Shown piece after piece: positions 25,143 to 33,987 of a DNA stretch of 64,000 bases. The stretch's first letter is position 1. The number at the start of each line of letters is the position of its first letter. The DNA is from Alphaproteobacteria bacterium (GTDB lineage: Bacteria; Pseudomonadota; Alphaproteobacteria; RF32; CAG-239): positions 124,001 through 188,000 of the forward strand of contig CAAGHP010000020.1 of assembly GCA_900769705.1 (NCBI GenBank). The letters are read 5' to 3'. A program made the position numbers and the translations under genes. The notes beneath the pieces were generated by a model, which saw nothing but the letters and a program-made list of their open reading frames with translations, ran no database searches and was not told where the DNA came from.

Positions 25143-26987
25143 ATGAATAATATGTATGATGTGATTGTTGTTGGCGGTGGACATGCAGGTTGTGAGGCTT
25201 GCGCTGCTGCGGCACGTACCGGTGCTAAAACTTTGTTGGTTACTCATAAAATTTCTACAATCGGCGAAATGTCGTGCAATCCTGCTATTGGTGGATTGGG
25301 AAAAGGACATTTGGTGCGTGAAGTAGATGCCTTAGACGGGTTAATGGGGCGTGTTATAGATAAAGCTGGTATCCAGTTCAGAATGCTTAATTTATCTAAA
25401 GGACCTGCTGTGCGTGGGCCGCGTGCTCAGGCTGATCGTGCACTCTATAAAAAGTATATGCTGCAGGCTTTGCAGGAAACTCCTAATTTGGATATTAAAG
25501 AGGGAGCAGTTGAAGGTTTGCTGATAAAAGATAATAATGTTTGCGGTGTAAAGCTGGCTGATGAAACCGAAATTTTTGCAAAAGCCGTGGTTTTGACAAC
25601 CGGTACATTCTTAAATGGTATTATGTTTACAGGTCATCAAACTTCTATCGGCGGACGTGTCGGAGATATTTCATGTACTGGTGTAACGCCTTATTTAAAA
25701 TCTTTAGGCTTACAGCTGGGGCGCTTAAAAACCGGTACGCCATCTCGTTTAAACGGCGATACGATTAACTGGGATATTTTGGAAAGACAATCCGGCGATA
25801 AAAATCCGGTGCCGTTTTCATTTTTAACTAAAGAGCTTAATAATCGCCAAATTGATTGCGGTGTAACTTATACAAATGAAACTACGCATAAAATTATTCG
25901 TGATAATTTTTCTAAGTGTGCTTTGTTTTCCGGTTTGATTACCGGTAAAGGGCCGCGTTATTGTCCGAGCATTGAGGATAAATTAGTCCGCTTTGCCGAC
26001 AGAACGTCTCATCAGATTTTTTTAGAGCCTGAGGGATACGATACAAACGTAGTTTATCCTAATGGTATTTCTACATCATTGCCGGCTGATGTGCAGGATG
26101 CTTTTATTCATACGATGAAAGGCTTGGAAAATGTAGAAATTTTGCGCTATGCGTATGCAATTGAATATGACTTTGTTAATCCGCAGGAACTAGATCATTG
26201 CTTAGCCGTTAAAAAGTCTAAGGGATTATATTTAGCCGGACAAATCAACGGTACAACCGGTTATGAAGAAGCGGCGGCTCAGGGCCTGCTTGCCGGTGTA
26301 AATGCGGCTTTGTTTGCTCTTGACCGCGGTAAGGAATTTAATATTGACCGCAGCCAAGGTTATATCGGAGTTATGGTTGATGACTTAATTACTAAAGGCG
26401 TGGATGAGCCTTATAGAATGTTCACCTCTCGTTCGGAATATCGTTTGGTATTGCGTGCCGATAATGCTGATGCTCGTCTGACAGAGCTTGGTTATAATAT
26501 CGGCTGTGTTTCTGAAAATAGATACAGTGTATTTAAAACTAAAGAAGAGAAGATTAAAAAGTTTGATGATTTTTGCTTAAATAAAATTGTTTCTTATCCG
26601 GAAATAGAAAGCTTGGGCATAACTGTAAAACATAATGGTAAAAAGACACTGAAAGATTTGCTGGGTTATCAATATGTTTCACGTGAAACAATTTCAAAAA
26701 TTGCACCGGAAAGCAAGGATATAGAAAATTCTGTTTACGAACAAGTTGAAATTGATGCTAAGTATGCGGGTTATTTAAAACGCGAATATGAGGATATCGC
26801 CGTATTTAAACGTGATGAAAATTTACAAATTCGTGATGATATAGATTATTCTAAAATCGGCGGACTATCTACGGAAATGATTCAGCGCTTTACGGCTGTA
26901 AAACCAAAAACAATAGGTGAGGCCGCTCGCATAAAAGGTGTTACTCCGGCAGCTGTTACAGCTATTTTAGGATATATCAAAAAATGA
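25143..26987 (+). CDS. mnmG: tRNA uridine 5-carboxymethylaminomethyl modification enzyme MnmG
   Basis: MnmG (GidA) is the FAD- and NADH-dependent partner of MnmE in wobble-uridine modification. The 614-residue protein begins with the FAD motif VIVVGGGHAGCEAC and contains SCNPAIGGLGKGHLVRE, ALVLTTGTF-like VVLTTGTFLNG, GRLKTGTPSRL, RYCPSIEDK and the C-terminal GVTPAAVTAILGYI. A parS palindrome lies in its 3' part (26675-26690). The PHP phosphatase gene overlaps its stop by four bases (ATGA). Confidence 0.97.
   Translation: MNNMYDVIVVGGGHAGCEACAAAARTGAKTLLVTHKISTIGEMSCNPAIGGLGKGHLVREVDALDGLMGRVIDKAGIQFRMLNLSKGPAVRGPRAQADRALYKKYMLQALQETPNLDIKEGAVEGLLIKDNNVCGVKLADETEIFAKAVVLTTGTFLNGIMFTGHQTSIGGRVGDISCTGVTPYLKSLGLQLGRLKTGTPSRLNGDTINWDILERQSGDKNPVPFSFLTKELNNRQIDCGVTYTNETTHKIIRDNFSKCALFSGLITGKGPRYCPSIEDKLVRFADRTSHQIFLEPEGYDTNVVYPNGISTSLPADVQDAFIHTMKGLENVEILRYAYAIEYDFVNPQELDHCLAVKKSKGLYLAGQINGTTGYEEAAAQGLLAGVNAALFALDRGKEFNIDRSQGYIGVMVDDLITKGVDEPYRMFTSRSEYRLVLRADNADARLTELGYNIGCVSENRYSVFKTKEEKIKKFDDFCLNKIVSYPEIESLGITVKHNGKKTLKDLLGYQYVSRETISKIAPESKDIENSVYEQVEIDAKYAGYLKREYEDIAVFKRDENLQIRDDIDYSKIGGLSTEMIQRFTAVKPKTIGEAARIKGVTPAAVTAILGYIKK
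26675..26690. promoter_or_regulatory. parS centromere site 2 (inside mnmG)
   Basis: A second exact TGTTTCACGTGAAACA palindrome, within the mnmG coding region and again encoding VSRET. Confidence 0.93.
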
Positions 26988-27823
26988 TAGTCCAGAATTT
27001 TTCATATCATTCGCACACAAATTTTTCCGATGGATATAATACGCTTGAAGAGATGGTCGCACAGGCTAAAAAACTTGGTTTTTGTGAACTTGGTATAAGT
27101 GACCATTTGTGTGTGCATAAAAATATACAGCAAAGCAAATCTTGGCCGCTATGGGTACAACGTAACAATAGTCATATATTTAAAAAAGATTTCAAAGAAA
27201 GTCTGCCGGATTTTCAAAAGCATTGCGAACATATTCGCAAAGTTTCTGCTCAAAGCGGCTTAAAATTGTTTGTTGGTTTTGAGATTGATTTTTTTACATA
27301 CAGCGGTTGGTTTGACGAGCTGCAGGACTTTTTGAAACAGCTTGATTATGATTATGTTATTACCGGTAATCATATGTTGTTTGATGAAAATTGCGCAAAT
27401 TTAATTGATTTATATGATATGCCGATTTTCTATCATGATGTTGTTTTGCAAAATGAATTACTGCAAAGGCATTTTGAAACTATAGAAAAAGCTGTAAAAA
27501 GCGGTGTATTTAAATTTTTAGCGCATCTAGACTATGCGCGCCGGTTAGGAAATATTTGCTCTGCTGAAAAATTTATGCCGAAAAAGTTAAAAATTTTAGA
27601 TGCTTTGCAAAGTCAAAATATAGGAATGGAAATCAGCACTAAAGGCTTGCGTAAAATTAACGATTTTTATCCAAGTGAAAAAATTTTAGCAGAAGCTGCA
27701 AAGCGTAATATTTCGTTTGTTATCAGCGATGATGCGCATGCGGTTGCTGAGTTAGGTGATAGATTTGATTTAGCTGAAATTGCTTTAGCAAAGCATAATA
27801 TTCAGCATCGAATTAAGTTTTAG
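26984..27823 (+). CDS. PHP-domain phosphatase, histidinol-phosphatase (HisJ) type
   Basis: The 279-residue protein has the polymerase-and-histidinol-phosphatase fold. Metal ligands appear in SYHSHTNFSDG (H-x-H near the N-terminus), the SDHLC motif, GFEIDFF, GNHM, LAHLDYARR and the C-terminal SDDAHAV. This resembles HisJ-type histidinol-phosphatase, which removes phosphate from histidinol phosphate in histidine synthesis. No other his genes are present, so another phosphoester is possible. Its start overlaps the mnmG stop by four bases, so the two are translationally coupled. rsmG follows after 65 nt. Confidence 0.8.
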   Translation: MIVQNFSYHSHTNFSDGYNTLEEMVAQAKKLGFCELGISDHLCVHKNIQQSKSWPLWVQRNNSHIFKKDFKESLPDFQKHCEHIRKVSAQSGLKLFVGFEIDFFTYSGWFDELQDFLKQLDYDYVITGNHMLFDENCANLIDLYDMPIFYHDVVLQNELLQRHFETIEKAVKSGVFKFLAHLDYARRLGNICSAEKFMPKKLKILDALQSQNIGMEISTKGLRKINDFYPSEKILAEAAKRNISFVISDDAHAVAELGDRFDLAEIALAKHNIQHRIKF

Positions 27824-27888
27824 TGAATAACAATTATATTTTGTTGCATAAAATTTAAATAACGCATACTTTATAATCAGAGGTAAAA

Positions 27889-28539
27889 ATGAATTTTGAT
27901 GAAGAAGTTTTAAGTTATGATGTTTCACGTGAAACATTGCAAAAAATGAAAGATTTTTTGCAAATTCTTTTAGAATGGAATCAAAAAATTAACTTAGTCA
28001 GCAAAAATGCCGAAAAAGAGCTTGAAACGCGCCATCTTTTAGATTCTTTGCAGCTGATAGATTATATTCGCGATGATGCAAAATTGCTTGTAGATATAGG
28101 CAGCGGTTCCGGTTTCCCGGGAATTGTGCTGGCTATTGCCAGTCAAGAAAAATTTCCGATGCTCAAAATCGTGCTTATAGAAAGTATAACTAAAAAAACA
28201 TTGTATTTAAAAGATGTTTGTAAACGGCTAAATTTATTGAATGTAGAAGTTATAAATGACCGAGCTGAAAACATTGTATTTAAAGATGTTGACTATATAA
28301 CGGCTCGTGCCGTTGCATCGGTTGATAAAATTCTGAAGTGTACAGCAGGGCTGTATTCTAAAAATACAGAATATGTTTTGCTTAAAGGCCATACAGGATT
28401 CGCTGAGTTGGAAGAGGCTGATAAAAATTGGAAAATGTTGGTAGATATTCATGAGGATTTTTACGCACGCCCATTTGAAGTTGAACGCGGCAAAGAAGGA
28501 TATGTTTTCTGCTTGACGGGAATAAGGAGAAAAAAATGA
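27889..28539 (+). CDS. rsmG: 16S rRNA (guanine-527-N7)-methyltransferase RsmG
   Basis: RsmG (GidB) methylates G527 in 16S rRNA using SAM. The 216-residue protein has RHLLDSLQL near residue 45, the SAM-binding LVDIGSGSGFPGIVLA, the acidic ESITKKTLYLKDV, and DYITARAVASVDKIL. The N-terminus carries a perfect parS site within the first 16 codons (VSRET). The parA start codon overlaps its end by four bases. The rsmG-parA-parB order is standard near bacterial origins. Confidence 0.95.
   Translation: MNFDEEVLSYDVSRETLQKMKDFLQILLEWNQKINLVSKNAEKELETRHLLDSLQLIDYIRDDAKLLVDIGSGSGFPGIVLAIASQEKFPMLKIVLIESITKKTLYLKDVCKRLNLLNVEVINDRAENIVFKDVDYITARAVASVDKILKCTAGLYSKNTEYVLLKGHTGFAELEEADKNWKMLVDIHEDFYARPFEVERGKEGYVFCLTGIRRKK
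27921..27936. promoter_or_regulatory. parS centromere site 3 (inside rsmG)
   Basis: A third exact TGTTTCACGTGAAACA palindrome, near the start of rsmG and about 1.4 kb upstream of parB. Confidence 0.94.
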
Positions 28540-29303
28540 AGATAATTTCTGTTGCAAACCGCAAAGGCGGAGTTGGTAAAACAACCACAACCATCAATAT
28601 TGCCACTGCTTTGTCTGCAATAGGCCGAAATGTTTTGGTTATAGATTTTGACCCGCAGGGCAATGCCACAACTTCTATGGGAATCGCTAAGCAAAAAGAA
28701 AACTATTCATCATACGATGTTTTAATTGGCAACTGTGATGTTAAAGAGGCTGTTTTACACACCGATTTACCGAGGTTTGATATGATTCCGTCGTCACCGG
28801 ATTTAGCGGCTGCGGAAATTGAACTGGTGGAAGTGGATAAACGTGAGTTTGTTCTAAAAAAAGCCTTAAACAGTTTAGAAGCAGTTTATGACTATGTATT
28901 GATTGATTGCCCGCCATCCTTAAACTTAATCACTATCAATGCACTGGTTAGCTCAAATTCTGTCATGGTGCCTCTGCAGTGCGAGTTTTTAGCTTTGGAG
29001 GGTTTGGCTGATTTGATGAAGAATATTAACGCGATTAAACGCAATTTTAATCCGGCTTTGACTTTACAGGGAATTATTTTGACGATGTACAGCAAGCAAA
29101 ACAATCTTAGTCAGATGATTGAAGCTGATGTGCGTAAATATTTCGGAGATAAAGTTTATCAAACGGTTATTCCGCGAAGTGTGCGGATTGCCGAGGCGCC
29201 GTCGCACGGCAAGCCTATTTTGATTTATGATTTCAAAAGTGCCGGAGCACAGGCATATATTCAGTTGGCAAAAGAAGTTTTGAAAAGAGAAAAGGAGTTA
29301 TAA
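28536..29303 (+). CDS. parA: Chromosome partitioning ATPase ParA (Soj)
   Basis: ParA forms ATP-dependent DNA-bound dimers whose gradient moves ParB-parS complexes, segregating the origin region. The 255-residue protein has the deviant Walker A KGGVGKTTTTINIATAL, IDFDPQGNATTSMG, the Walker B-like DYVLIDCPPSLN, and the C-terminal PRSVRIAEAPSHGKPI, all hallmark chromosomal ParA motifs. It overlaps rsmG by four bases and directly abuts parB. Three parS sites lie within 5 kb upstream. Confidence 0.97.
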   Translation: MKIISVANRKGGVGKTTTTINIATALSAIGRNVLVIDFDPQGNATTSMGIAKQKENYSSYDVLIGNCDVKEAVLHTDLPRFDMIPSSPDLAAAEIELVEVDKREFVLKKALNSLEAVYDYVLIDCPPSLNLITINALVSSNSVMVPLQCEFLALEGLADLMKNINAIKRNFNPALTLQGIILTMYSKQNNLSQMIEADVRKYFGDKVYQTVIPRSVRIAEAPSHGKPILIYDFKSAGAQAYIQLAKEVLKREKEL

Positions 29304-30215
29304 ATGAACGCTAATAATAAAAAATTCGGTTTAGGGCGGGGGTTGGAAGCCTTATTGGGCGATGAAGACATAAGCTTGGACTTAGATAGTGAAACAGCAG
29401 ATGTTAATAGCTTAGTTGAAAACACTGTATTTAAATCTGAAAAAAATGAGGTTAAGGTATCAGATGTTGTTCCTTGCTCTTTTCAACCGCGTACGGAGTT
29501 TGACCGCGAAGCTCTGGAGTCTTTAGCTCAGTCCATAAAAGAAAAAGGTGTGCTGCAGCCGCTTTTGGTTCGTAAAAAGAATGATAAATATGAAATTATT
29601 GCCGGCGAACGCCGTTGGCGCGCAGCTCAGCTTGCCGGCTTAAATGAAGTTCCGGTAATTGTTAAAGATTTGAATGATAGCGAAACTTTGGAAATCGCTT
29701 TAATTGAAAATCTGCAGCGTGAAAATCTATCGGCTATTGAAGAGGCGGAAGGTTTAAACCGCCTGATGAATGAATATGCCTACACTCAAGAAGTTATCGG
29801 CAAAGTTATCGGTAAGTCGCGCAGCTATATAGCAAACACATTGCGTCTTTTAGGCTTACCTGAAGAAATAAAACAACAGGTAAAAGAAAATAAACTGTCT
29901 GCCGGCCATGCTCGCGCTTTAATTGGCTGTGAAAACGCTGTTGAACTTGCCGATAAAATTATCAAAGAAGGGTTGAGCGTGCGTGAAGCCGAAGCTTTGG
30001 CTGCAAATTCTAAAGGGATAAATGTTAAAAATATTATGCCAAAACAGCCAAAGCCCGTAGATAGAGATTTAGAAAAAATTATGGCTGATTTAGAAGAAAA
30101 ATTAAAGCTAAAAGTTAAAATAAATGCTGGAAAAAAAGGTAAAGGTAGTATAACATTACATTATAACACACCTGCAGAATTAAGCTCACTTTTAGATATT
30201 TTAGAACAAAGATAG
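29304..30215 (+). CDS. parB: Chromosome partitioning protein ParB (Spo0J)
   Basis: ParB is a CTP-dependent DNA clamp that loads at parS. The 303-residue protein starts KKFGLGRGLEALLGDE, the N-terminal ParA-contact motif. It then shows the CTP-binding IIAGERRWRAAQLAG, ALIENLQRENLSAIEEA, a helix-turn-helix (EVIGKVIGKSRSYIANTLR) and a C-terminal dimerisation region. The start directly abuts the parA stop. A GTATTTAAA motif occurs in its 5' part. Confidence 0.97.
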   Translation: MNANNKKFGLGRGLEALLGDEDISLDLDSETADVNSLVENTVFKSEKNEVKVSDVVPCSFQPRTEFDREALESLAQSIKEKGVLQPLLVRKKNDKYEIIAGERRWRAAQLAGLNEVPVIVKDLNDSETLEIALIENLQRENLSAIEEAEGLNRLMNEYAYTQEVIGKVIGKSRSYIANTLRLLGLPEEIKQQVKENKLSAGHARALIGCENAVELADKIIKEGLSVREAEALAANSKGINVKNIMPKQPKPVDRDLEKIMADLEEKLKLKVKINAGKKGKGSITLHYNTPAELSSLLDILEQR

Positions 30216-30227
30216 GAGAAAATTAAA

Positions 30228-30470
30228 ATGGCTACAATTTTAGAAAAAATGTTGGAAAACTGCAAAAAAGCCGGATATTATCCGACACAGAATATTGAAA
30301 AAATTGCTAAGGCAAAAAATATGATGTTCGGCGATGGCGAATGGCAGCGTTGCCCTTGCGACGGAAACAATGAAAAAAGATATTGCATTTCCGAACTTTG
30401 CCGCAGCGATATTGAGCGCGACGGTATTTGCCACTGCCGTTGCTACCAAAAAGCTGGTTCTGATAAATAA
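30228..30470 (+). CDS. Small ferredoxin-thioredoxin-reductase catalytic-domain-like protein
   Basis: The 80-residue protein has cysteines at 42, 44, 53, 58, 68, 70 and 72: RCPCDG, RYCIS, LCRSD and ICHCRCY. The CPC and CHC pairs resemble the catalytic beta subunit of ferredoxin-thioredoxin reductase, where such cysteines hold a 4Fe-4S cluster beside a redox disulfide. The middle spacing is shorter than in plant FTR, so this may be the short bacterial type found in anaerobes. GGAG precedes the ATG 12 nt after parB. A link to dnaE or parB function is not implied by position alone. Confidence 0.7.
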   Translation: MATILEKMLENCKKAGYYPTQNIEKIAKAKNMMFGDGEWQRCPCDGNNEKRYCISELCRSDIERDGICHCRCYQKAGSDK

Positions 30471-30512
30471 TTTGTGACCGAGTGGCACCTTTTTGAGTGC
30501 ATTTATTGTCGA

Positions 30513-33500
30513 ATGAAAGACCCTAAGTTTATACATTTGCGTGTTCACACCGCTTATTCTTTATCGCTTGGCGCTATGTTGGTGCCCAAGCTTGTGCATA
30601 AAATGCATGATTTAGGGATTCCTTGTTGCGCTATTACCGACAGAGGTAATTTATTTGGCGGTAAATGTTTCTCAAAATATGCCTCAGATGAGGGAATTAA
30701 GCCGATTCTCGGTTCTGAACTCTGCGTGCATAATGAGGATTCGGAAAATTTAGCCCTGTCTAAAGGCAAAGAGCTTCCGCCGGATAGAATTATATTGCTG
30801 GTAAAAGATGAAACCGGTTATAAATCTATCATGAAAATGTTCCGCCGCTATTATCTGGATAACATGGAGCACAGCGACACGCCGCAGCTTACTATGCAAA
30901 ATTTGCGTGATTTCAGCGATGGGCTTATTTGTTTTACCGGTGGCTATGAGGGGCCAATCGGGCGTTTGATTTTACAAAACCGCAAGGATGAAGCCGAGAA
31001 AAAACTGCTTGAATACAAAGAGATTTTCGGCGACAGATTATACATGGAAATTTCTCGTGTCGGCTATGAAGAAGAAAAAAAGACTGAGCCGATATTCTTA
31101 GAGCTTGCCTATAAACATAATATTCCTCTGGTGGCAACAAACGATGTTTTCTTTTTTGATGAAAGCATGTATGAGGCGCATGATGCGCTTTGTTGCATTG
31201 CCGCCGGAGAATATGTGGCAAATGAAAACCGCCGCAAATATCTTCCGGGCAACCATTGGCGAACTGAAGCTGAAATGGTGGAATTATTTGCAGATATTCC
31301 GGAAGCAGTTGAAAATACGGTCAATATTGCCAAGCGATGTAATTACCTTTCCTATAAAATGGAGCCTCTTCTGCCGATATTTATTTGCCCTGAGGGCAAA
31401 ACTCAGGATGAGTTTATTACCGAAGAAGCCTATAAAGGCCTAAACGAGCGTATGAAAATCCAAGTTTATCACGACGGAATGAGTGCGGAAGAACGCGCCG
31501 AAACAGACAGGCATTATTATGAGCGCTTAGATTATGAATTAAGCGTTATCAAAAAAATGGGGTTTCCGGGCTATTTTCTTATCGTGTCAGACTTCATTCG
31601 CTGGTCTAAAACTCATGGTGTGCCGATTGGCCCGGGCCGTGGTTCCGGTGCCGGTTCCATTGTGGCGTGGGCGCTGAAAATTACTGACTTGGACCCGATT
31701 CGCTTAGATTTACTTTTTGAAAGATTTTTGAATCCGGAGCGTGTTAATATGCCGGATTTTGATGTGGATTTGTGTCAGGAAAACCGCCATAAAACCATTG
31801 AATATGTGCAGAAAAAATATGGTTACGACCATGTGGCACAAATTATTACTTATGGTAAATTGCAGTCAAAAGCCGTGATTCGCGATGTGGCGCGCGTGTT
31901 GCAAATGCCATATAGCCAGGCGGATAGAATTTCTAAGATGATTCCGCCGGGGCAGGGCGGTAAAAACCCGACTTTACAGGAAGCCTTAGACCAAGTTTCG
32001 GAGCTTGAAGAAATGCGGGTAAAAGATCCGCAAATCAACAAGCTGTTTGATATTGCCATGAAACTTGAGGGGTTATACCGCAACTCCGGCATGCATGCCG
32101 CCGGCGTGGTTATCGGCGACAGACCGCTTGACCAGCTGGTGCCGCTTTATAAGGACCCGCGCGCTGAAATGCCGGTAACTCAATATGATATGAAGTTTGT
32201 GGAAGAAACCGGTTTAATCAAATTTGACTTTTTGGGATTAAAAACCCTAACGGTTATTAAACGCGCTGTGGACTGGGTAAAGAAAACCCACGGCATAGAG
32301 CTGGATATGGCGGCTGTTCCTTTGGATGATAAGCCGACATATGAACTTATGCAAGAGGGCAATACCAGCGCTATTTTTCAATTTGAATCTTCCGGCATGC
32401 GCGATGTAATGAAGCAAATCAAGCCTGACCGTTTTGAAGATTTAATCGCTGTTATTTCTCTTTACCGTCCGGGGCCGATGGACAATATTCCGACTTATAT
32501 CAATCGCAAGCACGGACGTGAGGAAATCAAATATCTGCATCCGGATTTGGAACCGATTTTAGGCGAAACTTACGGAATTATGGTGTACCAAGAGCAAGTG
32601 ATGAAAATCGCTCAGGTTTTAGGTGGATATACGCTTGGCGGCGCTGATAAACTGCGTAAAGTTATGGGTAAAAAAATGCGTGATGAAATTCCGCATCAAC
32701 GCCAAATGTTTACCGACGGCGCTATCAAAAAAGGTATAGACGGCGAAGTCGCTAAGACGATTTTTGACCAAATGGAAAAGTTTGCTTCTTATGGTTTCAA
32801 CAAATCGCACGCCGCCGCATATTCGCTGATTTCTTATCAAACAGCGTATTTAAAAGCCCACTATCCGGTTGAATTTATGTGCGCCATTATGGATTTTGAT
32901 ATAACTAACACCGATAAGGTTTTATTCTATACCGAAGAGTTCAAAAAAATGGGCTACAAGGTGCTGTCGCCGGATATCAATATGTCTAATGCCTTGTTTA
33001 AGGTAGAAGGAAACAACATTCGCTTTGCTTTGGCCGGCTTAAAAGGCGTGGGCGAAGCCAATATGAACGCTATTGTTGAAGAACGTGAAAAAAATGGAAA
33101 ATTCAAAGATTTATCAGATTTTATCCATCGCGTTGATGTTAAACAGATAAACCGCAAGCAGCTTGAGCAGCTGATAAAAGCCGGCGCATTTGATTGTTTG
33201 GATACAAACCGCGGTAAGCTTTTTGTTAATATTGAAAATATAATGCGTCACATGGCTGCAGCGGCAGAATTAAAAAACAGTAATCAAACATCATTATTTG
33301 GCAGCGAAGAGCTTAATGCTAAAGTAAAATTGCAGGAAAAACCGGATTGGCCCGCTTTGGAACGCTTGCAGTTTGAGGCGGAAGCCATTGGTTTTTATTT
33401 ATCTTCACATCCGCTGGATGTCTATCGCGAGAGTATGGAGCGTCTTGGTATTACTACATACGCCGATGCCATAAAAGGAATAAAGACAGGCGACACGATT

Positions 33501-33986
33501 TATGCTAACTTAGCCGGCTGTCTGCAAAGTTTTCAAAAGAAAATAAGTAAAAGCGGTAAGCCGTTTGCCTTTGTAAAACTTTCTGATACAACTTCGGCAT
33601 ACGAGGGCTTGTTATTTTCGGACGGAATTACTAAATTTGAACAAGCTCTCAACAGCGGTTTGCCTCTTTATGCAAAAGTGAAGATAGAAAAGCAGTCTGA
33701 CGATATGCCGCCGAGAATGCTGTTTAATGTGATAAAAACGTTAGATGATGAAATAGCAGAAAATTCAAAAGGTTTGGTCATTGTTGTAAACAGCGTTGAG
33801 GCTGTTCGTCCGATTCGCGAAGCTTTGTCGCATGAGCACTATGGAACCAACAAAGTATATATCAAGCCGGAAAATGATGAATGGGACATTCGTATAGAAT
33901 TGAAAAACGGGTATGCTTTGGCTGATGGAAACTTACTTTCTACAATCCGCGCTATAGCCGGTGTAACTTTTGTAAAGGAAATATAA
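30513..33986 (+). CDS. dnaE: DNA polymerase III alpha subunit
   Basis: DnaE is the replicative polymerase. From ATG 30513 it is 1157 residues; a GTG at 30474 extends the frame but offers no family similarity. It shows the N-terminal PHP domain (LRVHTAYSLSLGA), the palm motif GPGRGSGAGSIVAWAL with the catalytic PDFDVDLCQENR, RPGPMDNIPTYI, YGIMVYQEQVMKIAQ, FNKSHAAAYSLISYQTAYLKA, and an OB-fold region near the C-terminus. The residues fit DnaE1. A single GTATTTAAA motif lies inside the gene. The next membrane-protein gene starts one base after the stop. Confidence 0.97.
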   Translation: MKDPKFIHLRVHTAYSLSLGAMLVPKLVHKMHDLGIPCCAITDRGNLFGGKCFSKYASDEGIKPILGSELCVHNEDSENLALSKGKELPPDRIILLVKDETGYKSIMKMFRRYYLDNMEHSDTPQLTMQNLRDFSDGLICFTGGYEGPIGRLILQNRKDEAEKKLLEYKEIFGDRLYMEISRVGYEEEKKTEPIFLELAYKHNIPLVATNDVFFFDESMYEAHDALCCIAAGEYVANENRRKYLPGNHWRTEAEMVELFADIPEAVENTVNIAKRCNYLSYKMEPLLPIFICPEGKTQDEFITEEAYKGLNERMKIQVYHDGMSAEERAETDRHYYERLDYELSVIKKMGFPGYFLIVSDFIRWSKTHGVPIGPGRGSGAGSIVAWALKITDLDPIRLDLLFERFLNPERVNMPDFDVDLCQENRHKTIEYVQKKYGYDHVAQIITYGKLQSKAVIRDVARVLQMPYSQADRISKMIPPGQGGKNPTLQEALDQVSELEEMRVKDPQINKLFDIAMKLEGLYRNSGMHAAGVVIGDRPLDQLVPLYKDPRAEMPVTQYDMKFVEETGLIKFDFLGLKTLTVIKRAVDWVKKTHGIELDMAAVPLDDKPTYELMQEGNTSAIFQFESSGMRDVMKQIKPDRFEDLIAVISLYRPGPMDNIPTYINRKHGREEIKYLHPDLEPILGETYGIMVYQEQVMKIAQVLGGYTLGGADKLRKVMGKKMRDEIPHQRQMFTDGAIKKGIDGEVAKTIFDQMEKFASYGFNKSHAAAYSLISYQTAYLKAHYPVEFMCAIMDFDITNTDKVLFYTEEFKKMGYKVLSPDINMSNALFKVEGNNIRFALAGLKGVGEANMNAIVEEREKNGKFKDLSDFIHRVDVKQINRKQLEQLIKAGAFDCLDTNRGKLFVNIENIMRHMAAAAELKNSNQTSLFGSEELNAKVKLQEKPDWPALERLQFEAEAIGFYLSSHPLDVYRESMERLGITTYADAIKGIKTGDTIYANLAGCLQSFQKKISKSGKPFAFVKLSDTTSAYEGLLFSDGITKFEQALNSGLPLYAKVKIEKQSDDMPPRMLFNVIKTLDDEIAENSKGLVIVVNSVEAVRPIREALSHEHYGTNKVYIKPENDEWDIRIELKNGYALADGNLLSTIRAIAGVTFVKEI

Positions 33987-33987
33987 A

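Larger units (their letters stand above)
24263..29435 (+). repeat. Clustered short motif, core GTATTTAAA (9 copies, plus one in dnaE)
   Basis: Exact GTATTTAAA cores begin at 24263, 25031, 25073, 26529, 26802, 27506, 28203, 28276 and 29427, with a tenth at 32846 in dnaE, all on the plus strand. The upstream bases are also alike, giving an extended consensus near AAAACAYTGTATTTAAA. Two copies are intergenic (mnmE-mnmG gap) and the rest are inside genes, six of the seven in this span read in the frame that encodes VFK. By eye I found no other exact copy in the window. The role is unknown; a protein-binding site of the origin/centromere region is one option. Confidence 0.6.
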
